Source: CAYPHY01 sp964410625
GTDB taxonomy: Bacteria > Chloroflexota > Anaerolineae > Promineifilales > Promineifilaceae
Direction of reading: 5' to 3'
Assembly (NCBI GenBank): GCA_964410625.1
Contig: CAYPHY010000004.1
Span: 210,061 to 274,060, forward strand
Length of the DNA stretch: 64,000 nucleotides
In this document: positions 1 to 9,197 of the stretch, in pieces
Position numbering within the stretch: position 1 is the first letter of the stretch
Layout of the letters: the number at the start of each line of letters is the position of its first letter
Made by a program: the position numbers and the translations under genes
Notes under the pieces: generated by a model
What the model was told of the DNA's origin: nothing
What the model saw: the letters and a program-made list of their open reading frames with translations, nothing else
Databases searched by the model: none

Positions 1-884
1 CAAGCGGCCGCTTCCTTCACCGCCTGAACAACGTTCCGCTTCGCTTCCGTTTGCGATTCATAGGGGCCGAGGTCATAGAGGGCCATTGCCGCCAGCAGCG
101 TCCCGCCCCAGGTACGGAAATCCTTCGCGCTTAACTCCTGTCCAGTGATCTCGCGCAAATAATCATTCACATCACCGGAAGCAACGGTTTGCCGTTCCCC
201 TGCCTCATCCCAATATTGAAAGAGGTCATAGCCAGGGATGTCGCGACACTTCTTGACAATCGCTGCCAGCCGCCGGTCTTTGAGATCAATCTCATGCGCC
301 TGGCCGCTTTTGCCCTGAAAACGGAAATGAATGGTCGAGCCGGAGACATCCACATGCCGGTCGCGCAAGGTAGTCAAACCATAGGAGTTGTTGTCCCGCG
401 CGTATTCCCGGTTGCCGATACGAATGCAGGTTGTCTCTAGCAGTTGGACAACGGCCGCCAGCACTTTACGTCGCGGCAAGCCACGTAAGGCCAAGTCCTT
501 ATCCACTTGTTCACGAATCAGTGGCAGCGTTTCCGCAAATTGCAACAGGCGGTGGTACTTCGTGCGGCCGCGTACCTCACTCCACTGCGGGTGATAGCGG
601 TATTGCTTGCGTCCTTTTTCGTCACGCCCAGTCGCCTGAAGGTGGCCGTTGGGCAAGGGACAAATCCAAACATCCGCCCAGGCAGGGGGAATGACCAGGC
701 TCTCAATCCGCTCCCGTTCCTGTGGATCATCAATCAGGCTGCCTTCAGCATCAGTGTAACTGAAACCGCGGCCGCGGCGCTGACGACGAATACCAGGCAT
801 GCCATCATTGACGTAACGTAGACCAGCGCGTTTTGCTGACTGGACCGATTCATCTAGCTTATCAGCCGAACCATTTGCCTTCAT
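1..884 (-). CDS. DNA topoisomerase IB (partial, C-terminus outside window)
   Basis: The minus-strand frame is open from an ATG at 884 to the window edge (294 codons). It reads as a bacterial (poxvirus-like) type IB topoisomerase, which relaxes supercoils by nicking one strand through a 3'-phosphotyrosine. Recognisable family signatures are AGLRYVNDGMPGIRRQRRGR near the N-terminus, IPPAWADVWICPLPNGHLQA (about residues 65-84), GRDEKGRKQYRYHP, and IRIGNREYARDNNSYGLTTL in the catalytic core, followed by KDFRTWGGT with its conserved Arg. The catalytic Tyr would lie in the missing C-terminal part. The Shine-Dalgarno is weak. It lies 81 nt downstream of the GT39 gene on the same strand. Confidence 0.9.
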   Translation of the reverse strand, partial: MKANGSADKLDESVQSAKRAGLRYVNDGMPGIRRQRRGRGFSYTDAEGSLIDDPQERERIESLVIPPAWADVWICPLPNGHLQATGRDEKGRKQYRYHPQWSEVRGRTKYHRLLQFAETLPLIREQVDKDLALRGLPRRKVLAAVVQLLETTCIRIGNREYARDNNSYGLTTLRDRHVDVSGSTIHFRFQGKSGQAHEIDLKDRRLAAIVKKCRDIPGYDLFQYWDEAGERQTVASGDVNDYLREITGQELSAKDFRTWGGTLLAAMALYDLGPYESQTEAKRNVVQAVKEAAA

Positions 885-965
885 AACAAGCTCGTTGTCT
901 ACTTTAGATACAGAAGATAGTGAACCCAAGAATAAAAATCGGGTTCCCGGAAAACGATAATCTGC

Positions 966-3005
966 TTAACTGAATCGCCGCACATGGAGCGCAACCGAAA
1001 AGTAGTTTTCCACTCCTTGATCTGAAAAAAACGGGTAGGCATATACTCGAATTGGATCAAATAGACCTATATGTAGAGAGTATAATCCTGGGAGTGCACT
1101 TTCGGGAATAGGAACGGATATATGTTCGATATATACATCTCCCAATTGCCAACGGTGAGCATATTGGCCATGTTGGCCGATGTTGGAAACGATCTGTCCC
1201 TGGGCATTAACCAAATGGTAGCTAGGGCTAACATACCATTCATCACGGTCGGGATGAAGGTCGTCCACGCGCCAGTAGGTAATGATGTCTAATACTGCAC
1301 CGGGGGACAATTCACCGCGTAGCGAGTAGCCAATCAACGTTATCCCCGCCTCGCTGGGCCAGAGCACCATCTGTTGAGTGTGTCGAACAACGGCCGACAC
1401 CGCGGCCGTCTCCGTTTGCAAAAAGGAAATAGGGGCACCATTGGCATACGTGAGCCTATGCTCCGACCGGACAACCACAAACGGCCGCAACCACTCCGGC
1501 ATAGCCACCCTACCTTCCAAAACGTATAACAATCGCTCTTCTGACGGCAACAGCACAAAGTCGGGGTACTCAACGCCGCCAACGGCATCCAGATAGCTTC
1601 CACTCAATCCGCTGAGTAAGGCGCTATTCCCATTGGCAACGATCCGCTTGGGATAGCTGGATCGCGGATCAAGTAATTGTTGGATGGCGCGGCCGAGATC
1701 AACTCCGGCGGCCAACGACCAACCATCAAACTCCGGCCAGACGGGTTGGCGAGCAACATTCTCGTTCGACCGCCACAGGTCATGAGCAAAGATGGCCCCT
1801 ATAGCGACAAGTGTGAATAGTACAGCGGTTTGCAAGAGCAGTTTTAGCGGCCGTCTTGAGGCGTCGCTTCCCGCAAAAGCAGCCAGCACCCATTGGATGC
1901 CCCAGGTTGCCAGGAGATGTCCGGCAGGGACCGTCAACAAGAGGTAGTGGGGATGAATCTGAAAGGAACCGGTAACGGCCGTCAGCAACACCGGTATACA
2001 AAACCAGGTGAGCAATACAATCGCGATCCGTCGCGCTCTCCCACCTTGCCGCTGTGCAAGCAGGGCACGGCCGAAGCCAACAAGTACCGTCATGGTCAAG
2101 ACAATGACGGCCGCCAGCGAGAGATTGGCACGAATTGGTCCAGCGTCGTCGGCCGCCGCATATGCCTGTTCAAAATCAACGCCGGTTACAAAACGCAGCG
2201 CATGACGGCCGCCAATGGTCGAGAATTGAGAATCGCCCTCGGCCGAAGCGAAATTAGCCAGCTTACCTAGATTGACCTCCCAACGAGTGGTTAATCCTCC
2301 GACGTAGAGCAGAGCAGCAAGCAAAAAGAGGGCAACGGCCGCTGCAAATGCTCGCTTGGGAATGTGGCGACGAAAGAAGAAGAGCAGCAAAGCCAGTTGT
2401 GGGAGGATGCCCCAAGCCTGAATATAGGTTTGGGATAGCACGGTGACGGCCGCACCGCCAATAAGGAATCGCCTCGCCGATGCTCGCGGGTCAACCAACC
2501 TCGGCCATATCCCCCAGGCAATGAGTGCCATCAACAAAGGCAGCAACGCCTGCACCCAACTTGTGCGGCTGAAAAAGATTATCCAGGGATTGACGGCAAA
2601 GAGAAAGGCAGCAATCAGCCCTACCCGAACGCCCAAAAGATCACGGCCGAGTAAATAAACGAACCAGATAGCCAGGCTATTCAAGGCAATAATGAACACG
2701 TAGACTGACCAGGGGGAACGGCCGAACAACAACGGGATGGCCTGGAGATAGGTCATCAGCACGGGGTTGTCGAGAAAGACCGAGGAGGGTTGGCCGATCA
2801 GGGGGGGTCGGCCGCCATCCAACCATTGCAACGCCTGATAAGCGGGATAGCTGTGGTCATAGCTATAGCGGATGTCCCTCATCTGCATGAAGCGTAGGAA
2901 TGTCCCAAGCAGCAAGATGGCGGCCGCCAACAACGATGGATTGCGCCACCAAGAAAGAACGGCCGTTCGGCCGATGCGTGCAACTGATTGGTCCCGCGTG
3001 TCCAT
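966..3005 (-). CDS. GT39-type membrane glycosyltransferase
   Basis: A protein of about 680 residues with roughly ten or more hydrophobic segments over its first two thirds and a soluble C-terminal domain. This is the layout of the dolichyl-phosphate-mannose / ArnT-like glycosyltransferase family 39, which transfers sugars from polyprenyl-phosphate carriers on the outer face of the membrane. An Asp-containing first loop (RYSYDHSYPAYQAL) and the following LDNPVLMTYLQAIPL are typical. I prefer the internal ATG at 3005 (MDTRDQS) over 3044, because the 13 extra residues are not family-like. The acceptor is unknown. A second, diverged member lies at 23344-25353. Confidence 0.78.
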   Translation of the reverse strand: MDTRDQSVARIGRTAVLSWWRNPSLLAAAILLLGTFLRFMQMRDIRYSYDHSYPAYQALQWLDGGRPPLIGQPSSVFLDNPVLMTYLQAIPLLFGRSPWSVYVFIIALNSLAIWFVYLLGRDLLGVRVGLIAAFLFAVNPWIIFFSRTSWVQALLPLLMALIAWGIWPRLVDPRASARRFLIGGAAVTVLSQTYIQAWGILPQLALLLFFFRRHIPKRAFAAAVALFLLAALLYVGGLTTRWEVNLGKLANFASAEGDSQFSTIGGRHALRFVTGVDFEQAYAAADDAGPIRANLSLAAVIVLTMTVLVGFGRALLAQRQGGRARRIAIVLLTWFCIPVLLTAVTGSFQIHPHYLLLTVPAGHLLATWGIQWVLAAFAGSDASRRPLKLLLQTAVLFTLVAIGAIFAHDLWRSNENVARQPVWPEFDGWSLAAGVDLGRAIQQLLDPRSSYPKRIVANGNSALLSGLSGSYLDAVGGVEYPDFVLLPSEERLLYVLEGRVAMPEWLRPFVVVRSEHRLTYANGAPISFLQTETAAVSAVVRHTQQMVLWPSEAGITLIGYSLRGELSPGAVLDIITYWRVDDLHPDRDEWYVSPSYHLVNAQGQIVSNIGQHGQYAHRWQLGDVYIEHISVPIPESALPGLYSLHIGLFDPIRVYAYPFFSDQGVENYFSVALHVRRFS

Positions 3006-3134
3006 CGGACAACCAAAACAACCAAAATCCAACAAAAGCGACACGCGAGTTTTATCTGATTAGAAAAAGAAGTGGCAAATGAAAGGTAGAAATATGAGAG
3101 TCAGATGAGTGACAATCAAGTGACAACCAGTACG

Positions 3135-4262
3135 TTAACAGCCAACATAGCCACAGGGATTGTCCCGGAAGTTGTTGAGGCGAATCTCGAAGTGGATATG
3201 TGGGCCGGAGGAGTTACCCGTATTGCCCGTTGCGCCGATGACGTTACCCTGGTAAACAATCTGGCCGGGGACAACATTGATGCTGCTAAGATGGCCGTAG
3301 AATGTCTCATAGCCGTTGCCGTGGTTCACCACGATCAAGTTGCCGTAGCCAAAGATGTTGAACCCGGCATAGGTCACAGTCCCTGTATCGGACGCAAACA
3401 CAGGTGATCCTTCGGGCAGCGCCACATCAACGCCTGGATGCCCATACCAGTAGAATTGGGTAAAGTTGCGCGAATTGACCGGAAAACGGAATGTCCCTGT
3501 ACCAACGATAAGTGGCGCAACACCGCTACCCTCACGAGAGGTCCGGCCGGTTACCGATGATAAATCGGGCGGCGTCCAAACAAACAACTCCCTTACCGCC
3601 CCTGGAACCATAATTTGCGACTCCGGGTATAGCCGGTAGGGGAACTCCAGATTGTTCGGCTCATAGGCGATAATGTCCTCGACCGGGACGCCATACTGTT
3701 CAGAGATACTTTCCAGTGAATCACCAGGCTGCACATCATGGAGGACGCCATCAATCGGCAGGATAATCAACTCCACCCCCGTTTGCAGCAAGCTGGCCTC
3801 TTGGCTCAATTGTGGGTTGCCGCCCAGCAAGGTCTCTGGCTCAATGCCAAACATCTCGGCAATGCCATTTGGCGTATCGCCGCGTTGCACCACATATCGC
3901 TCGAAGCTATGTTCCGGCAGTTCACCCTGATAGGTGCGCGGATTGAAAGCAGGAATAAGCGAAGCGTCTTGTAGCACCGGCACATCAACGAAGACGATTT
4001 CCGGGGCGGCCCCTTCCACGGTTGGAACAGGGATGGAGCTACCGATTGCATCGGACTGGGTAGAGAGCACGCCGGGGTCGGCCGCAGGTTCCACCCCCGT
4101 CCGTTCCCCCTGGCTAAGGTCCGCAACAACGCCAAAACGCCAGGCGATCAAAATGAGAATGGCAATGAGGACAAGTAAGAGGTAGCCGCCAAATCGCTGC
4201 CAACCAGGTTGCCTACTACCCCCGACCGGGGGAGTCCATTGTGGACGCTGATCTTCTCCCAT
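3135..4262 (-). CDS. Membrane-anchored LysM / M23 peptidase
   Basis: A cell-wall endopeptidase (375 aa). An N-terminal cytoplasmic tail is followed by one membrane segment at about residues 27-42, then two LysM peptidoglycan-binding modules (about 122-168 and 174-219) and a C-terminal M23 (LytM/lysostaphin-like) domain. The zinc ligands expected for M23 are all present: H275 and D279 in HPGVD, and H357 in PHIHFEI. The additional active-site His lies in FYGHLS. It should cut peptidoglycan cross-bridges or activate amidases during growth or division. The rho terminator lies just upstream, so it probably has its own promoter. Confidence 0.9.
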   Translation of the reverse strand: MGEDQRPQWTPPVGGSRQPGWQRFGGYLLLVLIAILILIAWRFGVVADLSQGERTGVEPAADPGVLSTQSDAIGSSIPVPTVEGAAPEIVFVDVPVLQDASLIPAFNPRTYQGELPEHSFERYVVQRGDTPNGIAEMFGIEPETLLGGNPQLSQEASLLQTGVELIILPIDGVLHDVQPGDSLESISEQYGVPVEDIIAYEPNNLEFPYRLYPESQIMVPGAVRELFVWTPPDLSSVTGRTSREGSGVAPLIVGTGTFRFPVNSRNFTQFYWYGHPGVDVALPEGSPVFASDTGTVTYAGFNIFGYGNLIVVNHGNGYETFYGHLSSINVVPGQIVYQGNVIGATGNTGNSSGPHIHFEIRLNNFRDNPCGYVGC

Positions 4263-4332
4263 AGTTCCTTCGAGTGCGCCGGATGTTGAATCCGCCTTCG
4301 CACCAAGCGACCGCGAATGCTACCACAGGGAG

Positions 4333-4372
4333 AGCGAAAAACAAAAGTGAGCCTCGCTGTGAGGCTCACTTT
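4333..4372 (-). terminator. Intrinsic terminator of rho
   Basis: A 12-bp perfect stem (4344-4355 with 4361-4372, 5-nt loop) is followed on the minus strand by a T-rich tail (TTTTGTTTTT). It lies between the rho stop and the M23 peptidase start, so it should end the rho transcript. Confidence 0.8.
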
Positions 4373-4457
4373 CTCAACTTAAACTCATTTGAGCAGGTAG
4401 GCGATCAGTACATCACTGGCAAAACGCTAAACTGCTTCCTGCCAACTGACTACCACA

Positions 4458-5732
4458 CTACATATCCTTCGTCAACGTCTCCAGGAACTCGTAGTTGGTC
4501 TTTGTTCCACGCAGGCGTTGCAGGACAGCGGCCGTTGCGCTGCTGATGTCATAGCCGGGCGTATCCATCAGATGGCCCAACATGCGGCGCATCGTATAAA
4601 CGCGCTGTAGCTCATCGCCACTCATCAACAGGTCTTCGCGGCGGGTGCTTGAACGCTCAATATCGAAGGCCGGGAAGATACGACGCTCTTGCAGACGGCG
4701 GCTGAGCACCAGTTCCATGTTACCGGTTCCCTTGAACTCTTCGTAAATCACGTCGTCCATACGGCTACCGGTGTCTACCAGTGTGGTGGCGATAATCGTC
4801 AGGCTGCCGCCAAACTCCAAATTACGCGCCGTGCCGAAGAACCGCTTCGGCGGATAGAGCGCACCGGGATCAAGACCACCAGAGAGGGTGCGGCCGCTCG
4901 GCGGAACCGTCAGGTTATAGGCACGTGCCAGACGGGTGATTGAATCTAACAAAATCACCACATCCCGGTCCGACTCCACCAATCGCTTCGCCCGTTCCAA
5001 CGCCATTTCGGCCACGCGGCAATGGTTCTTCACCGGCTCATCAAAGGTCGAGCTGACCACCTCACCCTGTGTCGAGCGTTCCATATCCGTCACTTCTTCC
5101 GGGCGCTCGCCAATCAGCACAATCATCAAATGAATGTCGCTGTAATTTTCGGAGATACCGTTGGCAATCTCTTTTAGGACCGTCGTCTTACCCGCTTTTG
5201 GCGGAGAGACGATTAGACCACGTTGGCCGCGGCCGATTGGCACCACCAGATCAATCAGGCGGGTGGAAAGGATATGTCCTTTGGTCTCTAGCTTAATTTT
5301 TTGGTCAGGGAAAATGGGGGTCAGGCTTTCATACTTCGAGCGGTTCTTGGCAAGGTCGGGATTCATCCCGTTCACCGCCTCAACGCGCAACAGACTGTAA
5401 TACTTTTCGTTATCTTTGGGTACACGGACCTGACCATAAACCATGTCACCGGTACGCAGTCCCAAACGGCGAATTTGTGAGCTTGAGACATAAATATCAT
5501 CTTTGCCGGGAAGATACGTAGGCCCGCGCAGGAAACCCATCGCTTGCTTATCATCTTCCACAATTTCCAGCACACCACCACGAAAATGGCTGCCGTCTGC
5601 CTCGGCCGAGGCCTGCATAATGCGAAAGACTAGCTCCTGCTTCTTCATTGTGGTGTAACCACTCAGTTTCATGTCACGCCCAATTTCACGCAGTTCACCG
5701 AGCTTTTTGCTTTCTAATTCTGCAATATCCAT
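4458..5732 (-). CDS. rho: Transcription termination factor Rho
   Basis: A hexameric RNA helicase that ends untranslated transcripts. The order is the usual one: N-terminal Rho_N helix bundle (LESKKLGELREIGRDMKLSG), cold-shock-like RNA-binding domain (FRGGVLEIVEDDKQAMGFLR), then RecA-like ATPase with Walker A (SPPKAGKTTVLKEIANGI), Walker B (DRDVVILLDSITRLARAYN) and the R-loop (GGLDPGALYPPKRFFGTARN). The 424-residue length is normal. The start at 5732 (MDIAEL) is supported by a GGAG 10 nt upstream; an ATG at 5759 lacks this and adds non-family residues. The gene stands alone, with a long leader. Confidence 0.98.
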   Translation of the reverse strand: MDIAELESKKLGELREIGRDMKLSGYTTMKKQELVFRIMQASAEADGSHFRGGVLEIVEDDKQAMGFLRGPTYLPGKDDIYVSSSQIRRLGLRTGDMVYGQVRVPKDNEKYYSLLRVEAVNGMNPDLAKNRSKYESLTPIFPDQKIKLETKGHILSTRLIDLVVPIGRGQRGLIVSPPKAGKTTVLKEIANGISENYSDIHLMIVLIGERPEEVTDMERSTQGEVVSSTFDEPVKNHCRVAEMALERAKRLVESDRDVVILLDSITRLARAYNLTVPPSGRTLSGGLDPGALYPPKRFFGTARNLEFGGSLTIIATTLVDTGSRMDDVIYEEFKGTGNMELVLSRRLQERRIFPAFDIERSSTRREDLLMSGDELQRVYTMRRMLGHLMDTPGYDISSATAAVLQRLRGTKTNYEFLETLTKDM

Positions 5733-6058
5733 AATAAAAATTTCTCCAAGAAATAGCACACGCTCATCTGTGGCTATGTAGATTATTGAGGTTTTAAAAT
5801 GAGCTTATTAAGGGAAACAAGGCTTTGACCTGGTACAGTGGATTACCTTCTGCCACCAGCGGGCAGACTACGTTATACAAAACGTTTACTCAAATTCTAA
5901 TCCAATCATGAGTAAGGCGAATGTGACGCAACCGGGTATATTTGTATGGGGGAAAGTAAGCCAGGCAGATCAAAGGGCCTACCAAAAATTATTCATTTAA
6001 TTGCTAATGAGGGAATTGTGTCTCAGTGTAGACGACTCCACTTTGCAGACTATACCCA
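5733..6058 (-). promoter_or_regulatory. Long 5' leader of rho
   Basis: About 320 nt separate the promoter at 6059-6086 from the rho ATG, and no convincing ORF lies between them. In transcript sense part of it is pyrimidine-rich and G-poor (revcomp of about 5925-5975), as expected for a Rho-loading (rut-like) region. In other bacteria rho represses itself by terminating in its own leader; the same role here is inference. Confidence 0.4.
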
Positions 6059-6086
6059 AGTATAGCATGATCATCATCCTTGTCAA
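6059..6086 (-). promoter_or_regulatory. Promoter of rho (TTGACA-16-TATACT)
   Basis: On the minus strand a consensus -35 TTGACA (6081-6086) is separated by 16 nt from a near-consensus -10 TATACT (6059-6064). It points at rho. Confidence 0.7.
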
Positions 6087-6171
6087 TATGAACTTTATTA
6101 GTTTTCTGACAACTACCATCTGCTGGGGTTGAAACCGATAGCTCGACTCTACACAACGTGTTTTCAACCAC

Positions 6172-7032
6172 TCATCCCAAGAACCACACCAGATAGTAAG
6201 CAATCGCCACCGACCAGATCAGAGAATCGAGCCGGTCAAGCGCACCGCCGTGGGCGGGAAACAGTTTGCCGGAATCCTTCACCCTCGCCTGGCGTTTCAA
6301 TAGTGAAATTGCCAGATCACCAACGGGACTAACCATAGCGATTACCAGACCAACCAGCACAGCAAACCCTAACGGTAAATCGAGCAAGGCAGTCATAATC
6401 ACCGCGGCAATGATCCCCGCAACAATACTACCGCCATACCCTTCAACCGTTTTCTTCGGGCTTAATCGCGGTGACAGTTGGTGACGGCCGAGTACCCTAT
6501 CGGCCAGATAAGTCCCAGTGAGATAGGCACCGGAATCAGCCGTCCAATTACAGACCATCGCCAACATCGTCCAGCGCCACCCATCCTCGCCCAGATGGCG
6601 CAACAGAAAAAAGTGACCGCCAATCCAACCAAGCAACAACAGACCACCCCACAAGCCCATCCAATGAAACAAGCTCTGCTCCATTTGCCCCTGCTCATAC
6701 AACCAGAGGCCATGCCCTAGCGTCACCACCAGGGAGAGAAACAAGACCAACATCTGCACCTGGGATGAACCAAATTGGGCGGCCGCCAACAACGCCAACA
6801 CCAGAGGGACCAACAACCAGGGAGAAACAAGCCCTTTTTGGTCAGACCAATTGCGAGTCTCGATTGCGATACCTTGCATCAGTTGGGTATATTCTACGCT
6901 TGCCAATGTAACTAGCGCGGCGATGGGAATGAAGTAAAGCCATCCGCCTAACCGATCTCCAAAGAAGGTCACAGCCAGCAGGATTGGGCCTAAGGTCAGT
7001 GCCACGAGTGCTCTTTGGATGAATGTACTCAC
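6172..7032 (-). CDS. cdsA: Phosphatidate cytidylyltransferase
   Basis: Makes CDP-diacylglycerol from phosphatidate and CTP at the membrane, the branch point of bacterial phospholipid synthesis. The protein (286 aa) has about seven or eight membrane segments and ends with the CdsA signature: LLKRQARVKDSGKLFPAHGG followed by LDRLDSL. The SPKKTVEGYGG loop is also typical. It is the last gene of the rpsB-tsf-pyrH-frr-uppS-cdsA series, 31 nt after uppS. In many bacteria dxr and rseP follow cdsA; here neither does. Confidence 0.95.
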   Translation of the reverse strand: MSTFIQRALVALTLGPILLAVTFFGDRLGGWLYFIPIAALVTLASVEYTQLMQGIAIETRNWSDQKGLVSPWLLVPLVLALLAAAQFGSSQVQMLVLFLSLVVTLGHGLWLYEQGQMEQSLFHWMGLWGGLLLLGWIGGHFFLLRHLGEDGWRWTMLAMVCNWTADSGAYLTGTYLADRVLGRHQLSPRLSPKKTVEGYGGSIVAGIIAAVIMTALLDLPLGFAVLVGLVIAMVSPVGDLAISLLKRQARVKDSGKLFPAHGGALDRLDSLIWSVAIAYYLVWFLG

Positions 7033-7063
7033 AGCGGGCTAATGGGTGGTGGCAGTTGCCTGG

Positions 7064-7801
7064 CTATTGCTCATCGGGGACAAGGCCAAAACGTCGTTCG
7101 CGCTGGTTATAAGCAACAATCGCTTCGTAAAGTTCCTCCGGCCCAAAATCAGGCCAGAAAGCGGGGGTCGGATAATATTCAGCATAGGCAGCCTGCCAGA
7201 TGAGAAAATTACTGGTACGCAATTCTCCGCTGGTGCGAATCACCAAATCGGGATCAGGCAGCCCGCTGGTAAACAGATAGGAGCTAAATAGCTCTTCCGT
7301 CAGCTCTTCCGGTTTCACCTGGTCGGCCAACATCTGGCGCACAGCGTGGAGAATTTCAGCGCGGCCGCCATAGTTAAAGGCCACATTCAAAATTAGCCGC
7401 TTATTGTGCTTCGTCAGTTCCAATGCCCGGCGTACTTTCTCCTGAAGCTTTGGCTCCACCCCGCTCAAATCGCCCAGATGGTGCAAACAAACTCCCTGGG
7501 CGTGAAGTTCATAAATCTCCTGATCAAGCACACGGGCGAATATCTTCATCAACCCCTGCACTTCCGTCTTCGGCCGTTGCCAATTCTCCGTCGAAAAAGC
7601 ATAAATCGTCAGAATTTCAATGCCAAATTCGACGGAAGCGCGGATGATGCGCCGCAAGTTTTCCGCCCCGGCGCGATGGCCCGCCTGACGAGGAAGCTTG
7701 CGTTGCTTTGCCCAACGGCCGTTACCATCCATGATGATCGCCACATGGGTGGGAACAGTATACGGCGACAGATCGAGCGTTTTCTCTTGCGGCCGTAGCA
7801 T
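7064..7801 (-). CDS. uppS: Undecaprenyl diphosphate synthase (cis-prenyltransferase)
   Basis: Condenses isopentenyl diphosphate onto farnesyl diphosphate to make the C55 carrier lipid for wall and glycan assembly. The family motifs are intact: HVAIIMDGNGRWAK with the catalytic Asp, GHRAGAENLRR, TIYAFSTENWQRP, and the C-terminal DLVIRTSGELRTSNFLIWQ for diphosphate binding. The 245-aa length is normal. The ATG lies 3 nt after the frr stop, which indicates translational coupling. It is the main isoprenoid-consuming enzyme in the window. Confidence 0.97.
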   Translation of the reverse strand: MLRPQEKTLDLSPYTVPTHVAIIMDGNGRWAKQRKLPRQAGHRAGAENLRRIIRASVEFGIEILTIYAFSTENWQRPKTEVQGLMKIFARVLDQEIYELHAQGVCLHHLGDLSGVEPKLQEKVRRALELTKHNKRLILNVAFNYGGRAEILHAVRQMLADQVKPEELTEELFSSYLFTSGLPDPDLVIRTSGELRTSNFLIWQAAYAEYYPTPAFWPDFGPEELYEAIVAYNQRERRFGLVPDEQ

Positions 7802-7804
7802 AAA

Positions 7805-8362
7805 TTAAACTTCCATGATCTCGGCTTCTTTTCTCTGACCCACTTCATCAATCTGATCAATGTAGCGTTTAGTCAGCTTATCGAGATCATCCTGCCCGCC
7901 AAAAAATTCATCCTCGTTGATGATCTTCTCATCCTTCATCTCACGCAGATCGTTCTGGGCATCACGGCGCACATTGCGAACCGCCACCTTTGCCTCTTCA
8001 ACCCGCCTGCCAACCAGCCGGTTCAGGTCACGACGGCGTTCCTCCGTCAGGCGCGGGATATTGAGGCGAATGATCTTACCATCATTATTGGGCATAATCC
8101 CCAGGTCAGACTTCATAATCGCTTTTTCAATAGCCGAAATTGATTTAGTGTCATACGGCCGCACAGCCAACTGCTGAGGCTCTGGCACGGAAATCACCGC
8201 CATCTGATTTAGCTGCATTTCAACGCCATAAAACTCGACCTTCAGCTTTTCAATCAATTGCGGAGACGCCCGTCCCGTCCGGTAGCCGGCCAGGTCGTTT
8301 TCCAACGAGCTAATCGCGCCACGCATCCGGCCTTCCGCATCATGCAACAGTTCGCGAATCAT
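7805..8362 (-). CDS. frr: Ribosome recycling factor
   Basis: Splits post-termination ribosomes together with EF-G. The 185-residue protein has the all-helical RRF body and its hallmarks: GRASPQLIEKLKVEFYG, MNQMAVISVPEPQQLAVRPY (read as LNQMAVISVPEP...), and LTEERRRDLNRLVGRRVEEA near the hinge. A strong Shine-Dalgarno (GGAGG, 5 nt spacing) precedes the ATG at 8362. It lies 23 nt after pyrH in the translation-factor operon. Confidence 0.98.
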   Translation of the reverse strand: MIRELLHDAEGRMRGAISSLENDLAGYRTGRASPQLIEKLKVEFYGVEMQLNQMAVISVPEPQQLAVRPYDTKSISAIEKAIMKSDLGIMPNNDGKIIRLNIPRLTEERRRDLNRLVGRRVEEAKVAVRNVRRDAQNDLREMKDEKIINEDEFFGGQDDLDKLTKRYIDQIDEVGQRKEAEIMEV

Positions 8363-8385
8363 CTTTACCTCCGTTGGGCTATAGG

Positions 8386-9102
8386 CTACGCCGAGATAAC
8401 AGTGCCGACCGATTCGCCAAGCATCAGTTGTTTGACACTATCTTCCTGCCAAAAATTAAGGACAACAATTGGCATATTGTTCTCCATGCACAACGAAACG
8501 GCCGTCGTATCCATCACTCGTAGGCGCAAACTCAAGAAGTCCAAATAAGAAATCTGGTCAAAGCGGCGGGCATCCGGGTTGTTCTTCGGGTCCTCGTTGT
8601 AAATGCCATCCACTTTCGTGGCCTTAATCAACACATCAGCCCCTAATTCCATCGCTCGCAATGCACCGGCCGAATCGGTGGTGAAATAGGGGTTGCCCGT
8701 TCCACCGGCGATAATCACCACGCGCCCCTTTTCCAGATGGCGGATCGCCCGCAGGCGAATATAGGGTTCCGCCACACTGCGCATTTCTATTGCTGTTTGT
8801 ACACGGGTAACGATGCCAATGCGCTCTAAAGCGTCTTGCAAGGCCAGCGCGTTCATGACGGTGGCGATCATGCCGATGTGATCGGCCGTCGAACGCTCCA
8901 TGCCCTGACTCGTCCCCACAGACCCGCGCCAGAGGTTGCCCGCGCCAATCACCAACGCCACTTCGACGCCTAAATCATAGACTGATTTTACCACACCGGC
9001 GACTTCGGCCGCGCGTGTGGGATCAATTCCAAACCCTTCCGGCCCCACCAGGGCTTCCCCGCCCATCTTTAACAAAATACGCCGATAGCGCACGTCAGGC
9101 AT
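8386..9102 (-). CDS. pyrH: Uridylate kinase (UMP kinase)
   Basis: Phosphorylates UMP to UDP with ATP; a hexameric amino-acid-kinase-fold enzyme. Motifs visible are ILLKMGGEAL for the ATP phosphates, VIGAGNLWRG, the MERSTADHIGMIATVMNALA stretch, VIIAGGTGNPYFTTDSAGAL, and ATKVDGIYNEDP. The length of 238 aa is typical. A GGAA-type ribosome site precedes the ATG. It lies in the standard position between tsf and frr, but a hairpin repeat (9136-9179) occupies the tsf-pyrH gap. Confidence 0.98.
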   Translation of the reverse strand: MPDVRYRRILLKMGGEALVGPEGFGIDPTRAAEVAGVVKSVYDLGVEVALVIGAGNLWRGSVGTSQGMERSTADHIGMIATVMNALALQDALERIGIVTRVQTAIEMRSVAEPYIRLRAIRHLEKGRVVIIAGGTGNPYFTTDSAGALRAMELGADVLIKATKVDGIYNEDPKNNPDARRFDQISYLDFLSLRLRVMDTTAVSLCMENNMPIVVLNFWQEDSVKQLMLGESVGTVISA

Positions 9103-9135
9103 AGAGAGTTCCTTTTGGCTGTAATCTCTTAAATC

Positions 9136-9179
9136 TCCCAGTCTCCTAGTCTCAGAAACTGGAGACTAGGAGACTGGGA
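9136..9179. repeat. 18-bp palindromic repeat, CAGTCTCC family
   Basis: Perfect 18-bp arms (9136-9153 and 9162-9179) around an 8-nt loop, in the tsf-pyrH gap. There is no T-tract, so it is unlikely to be a simple terminator. It belongs to the GGAGATT/GGAGACT family of intergenic repeats seen elsewhere in the window. Confidence 0.85.
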
Positions 9180-9197
9180 AATTGAGAGAGTGGTTGT

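Noticed and set aside
5997..6203. 68-codon minus-strand ORF in the rho leader
   Set aside because: Overlaps the cdsA end and the rho promoter, no ribosome site, unlikely protein composition.
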